Origin: Tepidiforma flava
GTDB taxonomy: Bacteria > Chloroflexota > Dehalococcoidia > Tepidiformales > Tepidiformaceae
Assembly (NCBI RefSeq): GCF_027594505.1
Contig: NZ_CP115149.1
Location: 1,577,005-1,641,004 of the forward strand
Reading direction: 5' to 3'
DNA: 64,000 nucleotides
Position numbers and translations under genes: made by a program. Below the pieces are notes generated by a model, which saw nothing but the letters and a program-made list of their open reading frames with translations, ran no database searches and was not told where the DNA came from. Below are positions 42,072-50,819 of the stretch, piece by piece; position 1 is the stretch's first letter; every line of letters begins with the position of its first letter.

Positions 42072-42167
42072 TCACCCGCTGAGGGGAACCAGCACCGCGG
42101 CCCCGGTCACCGACCGGGGCCGTCTTCGTTCGCCCGCGAACCGGGCTTGCCGACGCGCGCGTGCGGC

Positions 42168-42452
42168 TCAGTCGCAGCCGCCGTCGTCGAACCGCTCCCC
42201 GCCGGTCAGGTGCACGAGCGCCGCCCAGCCGGCCAGCACCGCCCCCAGCCCCAGCACCGCCGCCCCAGGGGCCAGCAGCACCGACGCCTTCGCCAGCTTC
42301 ACCGCGCCCGCGCCCAGCACCGCCGCCAGACCGCCCAGCGCCGCGCCGCGCCAGAGCAGCGGCCCATCGCCCACCGTCAGCAGCGGCTCCCGCGCCTCCT
42401 CGTGGCCGCAGGCGTCAGCCCCGGGTGCCCCGCCCATCCCCTCAGCCGCCAT
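42168..42452 (-). CDS. Two-helix membrane protein of unknown function
   Basis: A 94-residue protein with two probable membrane segments (LWRGAALGGLAAVLGAGAV and VLLAPGAAVLGLGAVLAGWA) and a short acidic end with Cys. The ATG overlaps the end of the Trm112-like gene by 11 bp, so the two are coupled. No family is recognised. Confidence 0.6.
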   Translation of the reverse strand: MAAEGMGGAPGADACGHEEAREPLLTVGDGPLLWRGAALGGLAAVLGAGAVKLAKASVLLAPGAAVLGLGAVLAGWAALVHLTGGERFDDGGCD

Positions 42453-42630
42453 TCCGCTGGTCCGGCGGCAGCATGTTCGGAATGCCGTCGGTGATCGGGT
42501 AGCGCTCCCCGCACCCGAGGCAGACCAGCGTCCCCGACATAATCTCCCCCTCCGCCTCCTCCGCGTCGCGCAGCTCCAGCTCGCCCCGGCAGACGGGGCA
42601 GCACAAGATCTCCAGCAGCAGCCGTTCCAT
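42442..42630 (-). CDS. Trm112/YcaR-family small zinc-ribbon protein
   Basis: A 62-residue protein beginning MERLLLEILCCPVCRGELEL with a second CLGCGERYPI pair, so four Cys can bind zinc. Trm112-like proteins serve as partners that stabilise methyltransferases. PITDGIPNMLP is the conserved end. The ATG at 42630 is preferred over an upstream GTG because TAGGAT (42637-42642) then lies six bases before it. Confidence 0.85.
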   Translation of the reverse strand: MERLLLEILCCPVCRGELELRDAEEAEGEIMSGTLVCLGCGERYPITDGIPNMLPPDQRNGG

Positions 42631-42702
42631 GCCCACATCCTACCCCGCCGCCCGCCTGTGCGCCTTGGCGCATTCCGCCCCGGTCGCCGACCATACGCTG
42701 GC

Positions 42703-43254
42703 GTGAACTGGCTCGACCTCCTCCTCATCGCGGCCATCGGGCTCTCCGCCTGGCGCGGCTACGCCAACGGCTTCATCCGCGAGCTCGTCATCCTCGTCTC
42801 CGTCATCCTCGCCATTCCCATCGCCGGCGCCCTCTACGCCCGGATGTTCCCCAAGGTCGACCCCATCATCGACAACGAAGACCTCTCCGCCGTCATCTCC
42901 TTCCTCGCCATCATGGCCGGCGTCATCATCGGCGGGAACGTCGCCGCCCACCTCCTCAAGCGCACCGCCGAGATGCTCAACCTCGGCGGGCTCGACCGCC
43001 TCGCCGGGGGCCTCTTCGGCATCCTCAAAGCCGCCCTCGTCGCCCAGGCCATCCTCATCGTCATCGTCCGCTACCCCAGCCCCGACCTCCGCGACGACAT
43101 CCAGGGCTCCCGCACGGCCCGTATCCTGCTCGACGCGGCGCCCCTCACCCTTGCCTTCCTCCCCCAGACCTTCGAAACCGGGGTCGAGCTCTTCCGCAAG
43201 GCCGCGGACGCCATCGACGAGGCGGCCGGCCCCGCGCCGACCCCCGCCCCGTGA
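42703..43254 (+). CDS. CvpA-family membrane protein
   Basis: A 183-residue protein with about four membrane helices and the family's opening (VNWLDLLLIAAIGLSAWRGY with GFIREL). CvpA proteins are named for colicin V production but have a general, poorly understood envelope role. The GTG at 42703 is the start; a CATACG hexamer lies five bases before it. The stop overlaps the MFS gene start by 4 bp (GTGA). Confidence 0.88.
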   Translation: MNWLDLLLIAAIGLSAWRGYANGFIRELVILVSVILAIPIAGALYARMFPKVDPIIDNEDLSAVISFLAIMAGVIIGGNVAAHLLKRTAEMLNLGGLDRLAGGLFGILKAALVAQAILIVIVRYPSPDLRDDIQGSRTARILLDAAPLTLAFLPQTFETGVELFRKAADAIDEAAGPAPTPAP

Positions 43255-44480
43255 CCCACGACCCCCTCGCCGCGCTCCGGCAGCCCTCGTTCGCGGCCTA
43301 TGCCGCCGCCCGGCTCGCCTCCGCCGTGGCGATGACGCTGCTCAACGCCGCCATCCTCTACCACGTCTACCAGCTCACCGGCTCCGCCTTCCAGCTCGCC
43401 TTCATCGGCCTCGCGCGGTTCCTGCCTTCGCTCGGCCTCACGCTCGTCGGCGGCGCCGTCGCCGATGCCCGCAACCGCAAGGTCATCGTCATGGCCGCGC
43501 TCTGCGTCCCGGCGGCGGCCTCCGCAGCGCTCTTCGCCGCCACGGCCGGCGGCACCGTGAGCGCGCCGCTCATCTACGGCCTCGTCCTCGCCGTTGCCGT
43601 CGCCGCCGCGTTCGAAAACCCCGCCCGCCAGGCCCTCCTGCCCCAGCTCGTCACGCCCGAGACCTTCCCCAACGCCATCGTCGTCAGCTCCACCATCCAG
43701 TCGCTCGGTTTCGTCACCGGCCCGGCGCTCGCCGGCCTCTGCATCGCCCTCGCCGGCGTCGAAGCCGCCTACGCCGTCCACGCCGCGCTCGTCCTGCTCA
43801 CCATCGGGCTCACCGCGCTCCTGCGCCCCCGCCCCATCGCCGGCCCCCGCCGCGCCGTCTCCCTCGCCGCCATCCGCGAAGGCCTTCAGTTCGTCATCCG
43901 CCGCCAGCCGATCGTCGGCGCCATGACGCTCGACATGTTCGCCGTCATCTTCGGCGGCGCCCAGGCCCTCCTTCCCATCTACGCTACCGACATCCTCGGC
44001 GTCGGCGGCGTCGGCTACGGCATCCTCGCCGCCTCCCTCGAAGCCGGCGCCCTCCTCATGTCCGTCATCCTCATCTTCCTCCCGCCCATCCGGCCCGCCG
44101 GCCGCGTCCTCCTCATCACCGTCGCCCTCTTCGGCCTCGGCACCATCCTCTTCGGCCTCTCCCGCAACTTCTACCTCTCCGTCGCCACGTACGCCGCCAT
44201 CGGCATGGCCGACCAGGTCTCGGTCGTCCTCCGCCAGACCATCATCCAGCTCGCCACACCCGACGACCTCCGCGGCCGCGTCTCGAGCGTCAACATGCTC
44301 TTCATCGGCGCCTCCAACCAGCTCGGCGCTGTCGAATCCGGCCTCGTCGCCGGCCTGGTAAACGCCACCTTCGCCGTCGTTTCCGGCGGCATCGGCACGC
44401 TCGCCGTCGTCGCCATCGTCGCCGCCCGCCTCCCCGGCCTCCGCCGCTACCGCATCGAACCCCGGGTCCGCGCCGGCTGA
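43251..44480 (+). CDS. MFS transporter (EntS-like)
   Basis: A 409-residue major facilitator protein with about 12 helices. FLPSLGLTLVGGAVADARNR is the loop 2-3 region of the EntS/MFS_3 group, whose members export siderophores, antibiotics or other small molecules. The GTG start overlaps the CvpA stop by 4 bp, so both are co-translated. The substrate is unknown. Confidence 0.9.
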   Translation: MTHDPLAALRQPSFAAYAAARLASAVAMTLLNAAILYHVYQLTGSAFQLAFIGLARFLPSLGLTLVGGAVADARNRKVIVMAALCVPAAASAALFAATAGGTVSAPLIYGLVLAVAVAAAFENPARQALLPQLVTPETFPNAIVVSSTIQSLGFVTGPALAGLCIALAGVEAAYAVHAALVLLTIGLTALLRPRPIAGPRRAVSLAAIREGLQFVIRRQPIVGAMTLDMFAVIFGGAQALLPIYATDILGVGGVGYGILAASLEAGALLMSVILIFLPPIRPAGRVLLITVALFGLGTILFGLSRNFYLSVATYAAIGMADQVSVVLRQTIIQLATPDDLRGRVSSVNMLFIGASNQLGAVESGLVAGLVNATFAVVSGGIGTLAVVAIVAARLPGLRRYRIEPRVRAG

Positions 44481-44516
44481 CCCGCGGCCCGCCCGCCGCT
44501 CTGCCATACTGCCGCC

Positions 44517-44954
44517 ATGTCCGACCCCGCCAGCGACGCCATCGCCCGCGAAATCGACGCCCTCCTCGACGCCTACGACCGCGAACTCGAGTACTTCGAA
44601 ACCACCGCCGCCCTGCTCATGCCGCTCATGCGCGACCTCCTCGCCGCCATCGATGCCGCCTTCGCCGCCCCGGGCGACCCGCAGGTCCTCGAAGGCGCCC
44701 GCAACGCCCGCGCCCGCTACGTCGACGCCCTCGCCGGCCTCAGGCCGCTCCTCGACGACTGGGTGCGCATCCGCGGCTCGAACTGGCGCGCCTGGGAGGC
44801 CGAGCACGCCATGAGCGACGCCCAGTACGCCCGCCTCGAACGGCTCGCCGCCCGCGAGACCGCCCTCGCCCTCGGCCGCGACGATTTCGACCGGCTCCAG
44901 GAAAAGGTTCGCGGCCGCCTTCTCCTCTTCGAAGAGGCCGACCGCGGCCGCTGA
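44517..44954 (+). CDS. All-helical protein of unknown function
   Basis: A 145-residue, soluble, almost wholly helical protein (IAREIDALLDAYDRELEYFE; ARLERLAARETALALGRDDF) with no recognised family. CATACT (44505-44510) lies six bases before the ATG and there is no ribosome site, so the message is probably leaderless. The stop codon directly abuts the stop of the converging TetR gene. Confidence 0.7.
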   Translation: MSDPASDAIAREIDALLDAYDRELEYFETTAALLMPLMRDLLAAIDAAFAAPGDPQVLEGARNARARYVDALAGLRPLLDDWVRIRGSNWRAWEAEHAMSDAQYARLERLAARETALALGRDDFDRLQEKVRGRLLLFEEADRGR

Positions 44955-45641
44955 CTACACCTCGCCCGGGTCGATCACCGGCGGCAGCGGGTGCGGCCCG
45001 TGCGGCTCGAACACCCGCGGCTCCAGCAGCACCGAGTTCAGCAGCATCGCCGGCAACTCCGCCAGGATGTACTCGAACGTCAGCGGCCCGCCCGGTCGCC
45101 GCCACGAGAAGTTGTTGTTCGTCGCGAACATCAGCGTGTACGCCACCAGCCGCGCATCGCGCGGGATGAACACCCCCGCGTCGACCCCCCACTTCACCAC
45201 GTCCATCAGCGCATGCTCGTAGTCCCGGTCCGCCTCCCGCACCCGCTCCCGCCCTTCCGGCGACAGGTTCCGCGAGCGCCCGCCCACGTAGCTCGCCCGC
45301 ACGATCGTATGGTGCTCGCCCATGATGAGCAGGTCCCGCAGCGCGTTGAAGAGCGCTGCCTCCGGGCCCGGCGCCGCCGCGATGATCGCCCGCAGCCGCC
45401 GCTCCGCCGTGCGCACCGCTTCCACCGCCACCTCCACCCAGAGGTCCTCCTTGCTCCGGAACTGGTAGTAGATCACCGCCCGGCTCGTGCCCATCTTCGC
45501 CGCCACGTCCTCCAGCGTCGCATCGGGCAGCCCCTTCTCCAGCACCACCTCCGCCATCGCCCGCATGATCTCCCGCCGGCGGGCCTCCGCACGCGCCGGG
45601 TCCTGCACCCGGTAGCCTCGCAGACCGAACTCGTCGCCCAT
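44955..45641 (-). CDS. TetR-family transcriptional regulator
   Basis: A 228-residue TetR-type repressor. The N-terminal helix-turn-helix (LEDVAAKMGTSRAVIYYQFR, then SKEDLWVEV) is clear; the C-terminal ligand domain is unassigned. GAGGGAA precedes the ATG at 45641. It is divergent from the peptide-transporter operon across a 359-bp gap containing palindromes, so it may control that operon, itself, or both. Confidence 0.9.
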   Translation of the reverse strand: MGDEFGLRGYRVQDPARAEARRREIMRAMAEVVLEKGLPDATLEDVAAKMGTSRAVIYYQFRSKEDLWVEVAVEAVRTAERRLRAIIAAAPGPEAALFNALRDLLIMGEHHTIVRASYVGGRSRNLSPEGRERVREADRDYEHALMDVVKWGVDAGVFIPRDARLVAYTLMFATNNNFSWRRPGGPLTFEYILAELPAMLLNSVLLEPRVFEPHGPHPLPPVIDPGEV

Positions 45642-45688
45642 CGTTCCCTCGCCCGCCGAAAATTCTCGCACGCAGGCCGTTGACAACT

Positions 45689-45706
45689 CTACCACTCCCG
45701 CGGTAG
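45689..45706. promoter_or_regulatory. Inverted repeat CTACC-N8-GGTAG upstream of the TetR gene
   Basis: A short perfect inverted repeat 48 bp before the TetR start, overlapping a TTGACA hexamer (45680-45685). Candidate TetR operator. Confidence 0.4.
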
Positions 45707-45785
45707 GTTGAGCGCCTTCGGATAAACACACGCGTCTAATCTTTGCTGTCGGGTTGGGCGCGTGGTCCGAAGCGGGCCCGGGAGC

Positions 45786-45818
45786 GGTGTGCAGGCTTTG
45801 TAGGGGCGCCTGCACACC
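45786..45818. promoter_or_regulatory. 11-bp inverted repeat in the transporter upstream region
   Basis: Perfect arms GGTGTGCAGGC (45786-45796) and GCCTGCACACC (45808-45818) with an 11-base loop, midway between the TetR and transporter genes. It could be an operator or an RNA hairpin; nothing else is recognised in this part of the gap. Confidence 0.45.
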
Positions 45819-45912
45819 CCCCGGAGCCATCCGAACCTCCCATACCCCCGGCGGGCGAGCGGACCGCAATCCGCGACACCCCCGAAAACGTACCAACGGC
45901 AAATCGGCGCTA

Positions 45913-45941
45913 TTGACAGCGCCTATGCAGGGCAGTAGAAG
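45913..45941 (+). promoter_or_regulatory. Promoter of the peptide-transporter operon
   Basis: TTGACA (45913-45918), exactly 17 bases, then TAGAAG (45936-45941), 59 bp before the ATG at 46001; GGGAAGGG serves as the ribosome site. Confidence 0.68.
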
Positions 45942-46000
45942 GCACACATTCGCGCCGAACTAACCTTCGGCGCCACGCGAAACATGGGGGAAGGGACATC

Positions 46001-47695
46001 ATGAACCGCGAGAACTACTGGACCACCCGCTTCCGCCGCCGCCGCCTCCTCACCGGCGGCGCCGCGGCCGGCCTCGGCGCCGCCGCGTGGGCTCTCGCCG
46101 GCTGCGGCGGCGACAGCGACAGCGGCTCCGGGCCGACACCCACCCCCGCCGGCGTCCGCCCCGGCACCCCCACCGCGCCGACGCCCACCACCCCCGGCGA
46201 AGTCGTCAAGAAAGACGGCACCCTCAAGCTCCGCCAGGGCGCCATCTTCGCCACCATCAACCCCTACGGCGGCCTCGACAGCGGCCTCCTCTGGGGCTTC
46301 ACCATCTTCGACCACCTCTGGTACACCCCGCTCGATACCGGCATCCGCGAAAACTTCCTCGCCACCTCCATCGAACAGCCGGACCCGCTCCACTTCACCG
46401 TCAAGATCGGCGAGGCCTACTTCCACAACAAACCCCCCATCAACGGCCGCCGCGTCAAAGCCCAGGACGTCGCCGCCTCCTACATGGCCGCCCGCCAGCA
46501 GACCCGCATCTCCAACTCCTCCTGGTGGACCCAGGTCCTCGACAACGTCGTCGCCGTCGACGACTCGACCATCAACTTCACCCTCAAGCAGGTCGACGCC
46601 TGGACCTTCTCGTCCACCAACGGCGGCAGCCCGATCGGCTCCTCCATCCTCCCCGAGGAGATCGCCAAAGACCCCTCCTTCATGGACAAAGACCTCATCG
46701 GCTCCGGCCGCTTCGAATTCGTCTCCCACGAAAACGGCGCCAACTTCAAGCTCAAGCGGTTCGACAAGTGGCGGATCGCCGGCGAACCCTACCTCGCCGC
46801 CCAGGAATACCGCCTCATCCAGGAACAGGCGGCCGCCCTCGCCGCCTTCTCCGCCGAGGAAATCCACCAGGTCGCCCTCAACAACAAGCTCGAACGCGAT
46901 GACCTCGTCAAGCGCCACGGCGACAAAATCGTCATCGACGCCGAAGACTCCCGCTCCGTCTGGACGGTCCTCCCCCGCGGCGACGGCCAGTGGGCCGACC
47001 CCCGCGTCATCCAGGCCATCTCCATGTCCATCGACCGCCAGGAGCTCATCAACCTCATGAACTTCGGCGAAGGCAAGGTCAGCGGCCCCGTCCCGCCAGC
47101 CTTCGGCGAAGCCCTCCCCGAGGCCGACCTCAAGGCCACCTGGGGCAAGTACGACCCCGCCGAGGCGAAAAAGCTCCTCGCCGCTACCGCCTTCGATACC
47201 TCGAAGGAATACAGCATCAAGTACATCACCCCCGGCGACCGGAACCAGCAGTTCGCTCAGATCGTCCGCTCCCAGCTCGAAAAGAACCTCGGCCTCAAAA
47301 TCAAACTCGTCGGCGAAGACCTCGGCCGCTGGCTCCAGCAATCCCTCTACGGCTCCCAGTACGACGGCTTCATGGTCTACGCCTCCCTCGCCTACGACGA
47401 CCCTTCCTCCTACATCGGCGGCTACGCCAAGCAGATCGGCGGGCGCCCCAACTGGGCCGGCTACAGCAACGACGAGATGGACCAGCTCGTCCAAAAGCAG
47501 AAGACCATCCTCGACGACGCCCAGCGCAAAGCCGCCGTCCAGGACATCCAGCGCAAAGCCTGGGAGCGCGGCGCGCCCTTCATCCCGACCTTCATCGCCA
47601 TCACCAACACCGCCACCTGGGCCTACGTCAAAGGCCGCGTCGTCGGCCGCGGCAGCTACGGCCTCTTCAACGGAAAGGTCTGGATCGACAAGTAA
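46001..47695 (+). CDS. ABC transporter substrate-binding lipoprotein (peptide/family 5)
   Basis: A 564-residue family 5 solute-binding protein. The N-terminus has a twin-arginine-like stretch (RRRRLLTGGAAAG) followed by a lipobox (LAGC), so it is probably exported folded and lipid-anchored. A Thr/Pro linker follows. Family signatures: SGRFEFVSHE, VIQAISMSIDRQELI, DGFMVYAS. It captures an oligopeptide or similar solute. First gene of an operon with two permeases (15 bp gap); no ATPase genes follow. Confidence 0.92.
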   Translation: MNRENYWTTRFRRRRLLTGGAAAGLGAAAWALAGCGGDSDSGSGPTPTPAGVRPGTPTAPTPTTPGEVVKKDGTLKLRQGAIFATINPYGGLDSGLLWGFTIFDHLWYTPLDTGIRENFLATSIEQPDPLHFTVKIGEAYFHNKPPINGRRVKAQDVAASYMAARQQTRISNSSWWTQVLDNVVAVDDSTINFTLKQVDAWTFSSTNGGSPIGSSILPEEIAKDPSFMDKDLIGSGRFEFVSHENGANFKLKRFDKWRIAGEPYLAAQEYRLIQEQAAALAAFSAEEIHQVALNNKLERDDLVKRHGDKIVIDAEDSRSVWTVLPRGDGQWADPRVIQAISMSIDRQELINLMNFGEGKVSGPVPPAFGEALPEADLKATWGKYDPAEAKKLLAATAFDTSKEYSIKYITPGDRNQQFAQIVRSQLEKNLGLKIKLVGEDLGRWLQQSLYGSQYDGFMVYASLAYDDPSSYIGGYAKQIGGRPNWAGYSNDEMDQLVQKQKTILDDAQRKAAVQDIQRKAWERGAPFIPTFIAITNTATWAYVKGRVVGRGSYGLFNGKVWIDK

Positions 47696-47710
47696 CCCCG
47701 GGAGAGCGGC

Positions 47711-48661
47711 ATGCGCCAGTACATCCTCCGGCGGCTCGTCTACGTGCCGCTCATCATGGCGATCGTCTCCGTCCTCGCCTTCTTCACCCTCCGGATGCCG
47801 TGGGCGATCGACCCCGTCACCCTCTACGTCAACCAGAACACCACGCTCGAACAGGAACAGGAGATCCGCCGCGAGCTCGGCCTCGATAAGCCGCCGCTCC
47901 AGCAGTTCTTCATCTGGCTCGGCCAGGTCGCGCGCGGCGACCTCGGCGAAACCTTCCGCTCCCGCCAGCCCGTCTGGCAGGAAATCGCCCGCCGCCTTCC
48001 CGTCACGCTCGAAATCCTGATCCTCTCCATCTTCTTCTCCACCCTCTTCGGCGTCACCTTCGGCGTCATCACCGCCGTCAAGCAAAATACGCCGATCGAC
48101 TACCTCTTCCGCTTCTTCGCCGTCTTCGGCCAGTCCATCCCCGATTTCTTCCTCCTCATCCTCCTCATCGTCCTGCCATCCATCTGGTGGAACTACTCGC
48201 CGCCGGTCGGCGGCCACATCCCCTTCACGCAGGACCCGCTCGAAAACCTCCGCCTCTACCTCCCGCCCACCATCCTGCTCGGCGTCGGCGGCGCCGCCGC
48301 GATGATGCGCCTCACGCGCAGCTCCCTCCTCGAAGTCTTCCGCCAGGACTACATGCGCACCGCCCGCGCCAAGGGCCTCCCCGGGCGGGCCGTCGTCCTC
48401 CAGCACGGCCTCCGCAACACCCTCATCCCCATCGTCACCCTCATCGGCGGCCAGATCACCGCGCTCTTCTTCGGCTCCCTCATCCTCGAACAGGTCTTCT
48501 CCATCAACGGCCTCGGCCAGTTCTTCCTCGTCTCCTCCGTCACCGGCGACTTCCCTGTCATCCAGACTCTCGTCCTCTACACCGCCATCGTCGTCATGGG
48601 CATGAACCTCCTCGTCGATATCTCCTACGCTCTCATTGACCCCCGGGTGAAGTACACCTGA
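47711..48661 (+). CDS. ABC peptide-type permease (DppB-like)
   Basis: A 316-residue membrane protein starting MRQYILRRLVYVPLIMAIVS, with the LGLDKPPLQQF loop of the DppB/OppB group and the EAA coupling loop (DYMRTARAKGLPGRAVVLQH). Six helices. GGGAG precedes the ATG; the stop shares one base with the next ATG (TGATG). Confidence 0.94.
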   Translation: MRQYILRRLVYVPLIMAIVSVLAFFTLRMPWAIDPVTLYVNQNTTLEQEQEIRRELGLDKPPLQQFFIWLGQVARGDLGETFRSRQPVWQEIARRLPVTLEILILSIFFSTLFGVTFGVITAVKQNTPIDYLFRFFAVFGQSIPDFFLLILLIVLPSIWWNYSPPVGGHIPFTQDPLENLRLYLPPTILLGVGGAAAMMRLTRSSLLEVFRQDYMRTARAKGLPGRAVVLQHGLRNTLIPIVTLIGGQITALFFGSLILEQVFSINGLGQFFLVSSVTGDFPVIQTLVLYTAIVVMGMNLLVDISYALIDPRVKYT

Positions 48662-49554
48662 TGGCCGCCACCACCGCCGCCTCCCGCCTCGATTTCGCGC
48701 CCGCCTACCGCCGCCCGGGGCCCCTCCGCCGCCTGGGCCGCACCGCCCGCCAGCACCCCGCCGGCGTTTTCGGGTTCATCGTTCTCGTCCTGTTCGTCTT
48801 CACCGGGATTTTCGGCCCCGCCCTCGCTCCCTACGACCCGGACGCCCTGAGCGTGGGCCGCCCGCTCGAAGGCCCCTCCCTCCAGCACCCCTTCGGCCTC
48901 AACCAGAACGGCCAGGACATGTTCAGCCGCGTCATCGCGGGCGCCCGCGTCTCTCTCATCATCTCCTCCGCCGCCATCTTCATCGGCGCCGCCTCCGGCG
49001 CCTTCCTCGGTATCCTCGGCGGCTACTACGGCCGCTGGCTCGACTACATCATCCAGCGCTCCGGCGAGGCCTTCGCCGCCTTCCCCTCGCTCGTCCTCTA
49101 CTTCATGCTCCGCGCCGCGCTCGGCCCCGGCATCGAAGCCATCATCGCCGCCATCGCCATCGGCGCCCTCTTCGGCGGCAACCGCGTCCTCCGCTCCGCC
49201 ACCATCATCGAAGCCCGCCAAACCTACGTCGAAGCCGCCCGCGCCATCGGCTGCTCCGAATGGCGCATCTTCATTCGCCACGTCGTTCCCAACGTCCTCC
49301 CGCTCGTCATCGTCATCATGAGCGGCGCCCTCGGCGGCGCCATCCTCGCCGAATCCGCCCTCTCCTTCCTCGGCCTCGGCCCCGATGTCGTCTCATGGGG
49401 CCGCGACATGAGCGGCCAGAACCTTTCCATCGCCCGCACCGGCTACTGGCACGTCGTCGTCTTCCCCGGCATCGCCATCAGCCTCGTCGTCCTCGGCGCG
49501 AACCTCCTCGGCGATTCCCTCCGCGACATCTGGGACCCGCGCCTCCGCCGCTGA
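48661..49554 (+). CDS. ABC peptide-type permease (DppC-like)
   Basis: A 297-residue partner permease: PFGLNQNGQDMFSRVIAGAR is the DppC/OppC signature and TYVEAARAIGCSEWRIFIRH the coupling loop. Together with DppB-like it forms the channel. The operon ends here; the two ATPases required (DppD/DppF type) must be encoded elsewhere. Confidence 0.94.
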   Translation: MAATTAASRLDFAPAYRRPGPLRRLGRTARQHPAGVFGFIVLVLFVFTGIFGPALAPYDPDALSVGRPLEGPSLQHPFGLNQNGQDMFSRVIAGARVSLIISSAAIFIGAASGAFLGILGGYYGRWLDYIIQRSGEAFAAFPSLVLYFMLRAALGPGIEAIIAAIAIGALFGGNRVLRSATIIEARQTYVEAARAIGCSEWRIFIRHVVPNVLPLVIVIMSGALGGAILAESALSFLGLGPDVVSWGRDMSGQNLSIARTGYWHVVVFPGIAISLVVLGANLLGDSLRDIWDPRLRR

Positions 49555-49567
49555 CCGCTCCCGCGCC

Positions 49568-49954
49568 TCAGGCCCGCGCGCGCCGGAACTCCCCCTCCTG
49601 CCACGCCCGGATGGTCAGCAGCAGCGCGCTCACCACCGACACGAGCACCGGCGTCAGGACGAACGTCCACGTCCCGAACGACCGCCCGTTCGCCGCCCAG
49701 AGCGCGCCCAGCGTCAGCCCCATCCCGATCACCGTCCCCGCCGTATACGTCAGCCGCGCCTCCCGGCTCTCCCGGTAGCGCATCCCGCCCAGCCAGAGCG
49801 CAATCGCCGGGAACCCCGCTGCGAAGAAATAGATGAGCGCCACCGCAACGCCGAACAGCCACGCCCAGCCGAGCGCCCCCGCGGCCACGTGGAGCGCGAA
49901 CGCCCCGGCGAACCCGAGCCCGGTCAGCCCGATCCCCATCACGGATTTCGGCAT
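49568..49954 (-). CDS. Four-helix membrane protein of unknown function
   Basis: A 128-residue protein with four probable membrane segments (GLTGLGFAGAFALHVAAGAL; LFGVAVALIYFFAAGFPAIA; YTAGTVIGMGLTLGALW; FVLTPVLVSVVSALLLTI). No family recognised. TATCGT (49962-49967, minus strand) lies seven bases before the ATG. It follows rsmE by 32 bp and may be read with it. Confidence 0.65.
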   Translation of the reverse strand: MPKSVMGIGLTGLGFAGAFALHVAAGALGWAWLFGVAVALIYFFAAGFPAIALWLGGMRYRESREARLTYTAGTVIGMGLTLGALWAANGRSFGTWTFVLTPVLVSVVSALLLTIRAWQEGEFRRARA

Positions 49955-49986
49955 CGCCTCCACGATACCACCGCGCCCCGGCGGCC

Positions 49987-50706
49987 TCACCCTGCCAGCG
50001 CGCGCACCAGCACCACCCCGGCCACGGCCGCCGTCTCTGCGCGCAGGATGTTCGGCCCGGCCCGCAGGAACAGCGCCCCCTTCCGCCGGAGCAGATCGAG
50101 CTCCCGCTGCGAAAAGCCGCCCTCCGGGCCGCACACCACCGCCACCCGGCCCTGCGCCGGCAGCAGCGGCGCGAGCTCCGCCGGCCCCATCCCCTCCCGC
50201 TCCATCGCCACCACCGCGCCCCGGAATCCGCCGAGCAGCCGCTCGAGGCTCCCGCCCGGTTCGATGACCGGCAGGTAGAGCCGCTCGCACTGCTCGCTCG
50301 CTTCGATGGCGATCCGCTCGAGCCGCTCCAGCTTCGCCTCCGAGGGCTCCGCGCCCCGCTGCCCGAACTCCATCGCCGCGAGCCGGATGATGTCGGCGCC
50401 AGCCTCGGTGCACTTCTCCACCGCCCACTCCAGCCGCTGCGCCCGGATGATCGGCAGCCACGCCTCCACCACCGGCTCCGGCGGCGGCTCCTGCCGCGCC
50501 ATCCCCGTCACCTCGGCGAGCACCCGCCCCCGCTCGGCCGCCCGCACCACCGCCTGCCACTCGTGCCCCTCGCCGCCGAACAGCCGCAGCTCGTCGCCCG
50601 GCCGCGCCCGCAGCACCGTCGCCAGCCGGCTCGCGGTCTCCCCCGTCAGCGCCACCGGCCCCGGCCCCAGCTTCGCCGCCACGTAGACCCGCGGGATGTG
50701 CCCCAT
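49987..50706 (-). CDS. rsmE: 16S rRNA m3U1498 methyltransferase
   Basis: A 239-residue SPOUT-class methyltransferase. An N-terminal PUA-like part (PRVYVAA, LRARPGDELRLFGG) precedes the knot domain with EKCTEAGAD, CGPEGGFSQRE and a final LRAETAAVAG, all RsmE hallmarks. It methylates U1498 of 16S rRNA using S-adenosylmethionine. TAGGCT (50714-50719) lies seven bases before the ATG, so the message is probably leaderless. Confidence 0.94.
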   Translation of the reverse strand: MGHIPRVYVAAKLGPGPVALTGETASRLATVLRARPGDELRLFGGEGHEWQAVVRAAERGRVLAEVTGMARQEPPPEPVVEAWLPIIRAQRLEWAVEKCTEAGADIIRLAAMEFGQRGAEPSEAKLERLERIAIEASEQCERLYLPVIEPGGSLERLLGGFRGAVVAMEREGMGPAELAPLLPAQGRVAVVCGPEGGFSQRELDLLRRKGALFLRAGPNILRAETAAVAGVVLVRALAG

Positions 50707-50819
50707 CCCCGCTAGCCTACACCCCCGCCGCCGGGCCGCATTGCCGCCCCCACCCCCGTTTGCCATACTGGCCGTCGGTCCTTTTTCGCAACGGACACGC
50801 CACCCCCTACGAGGTTACC

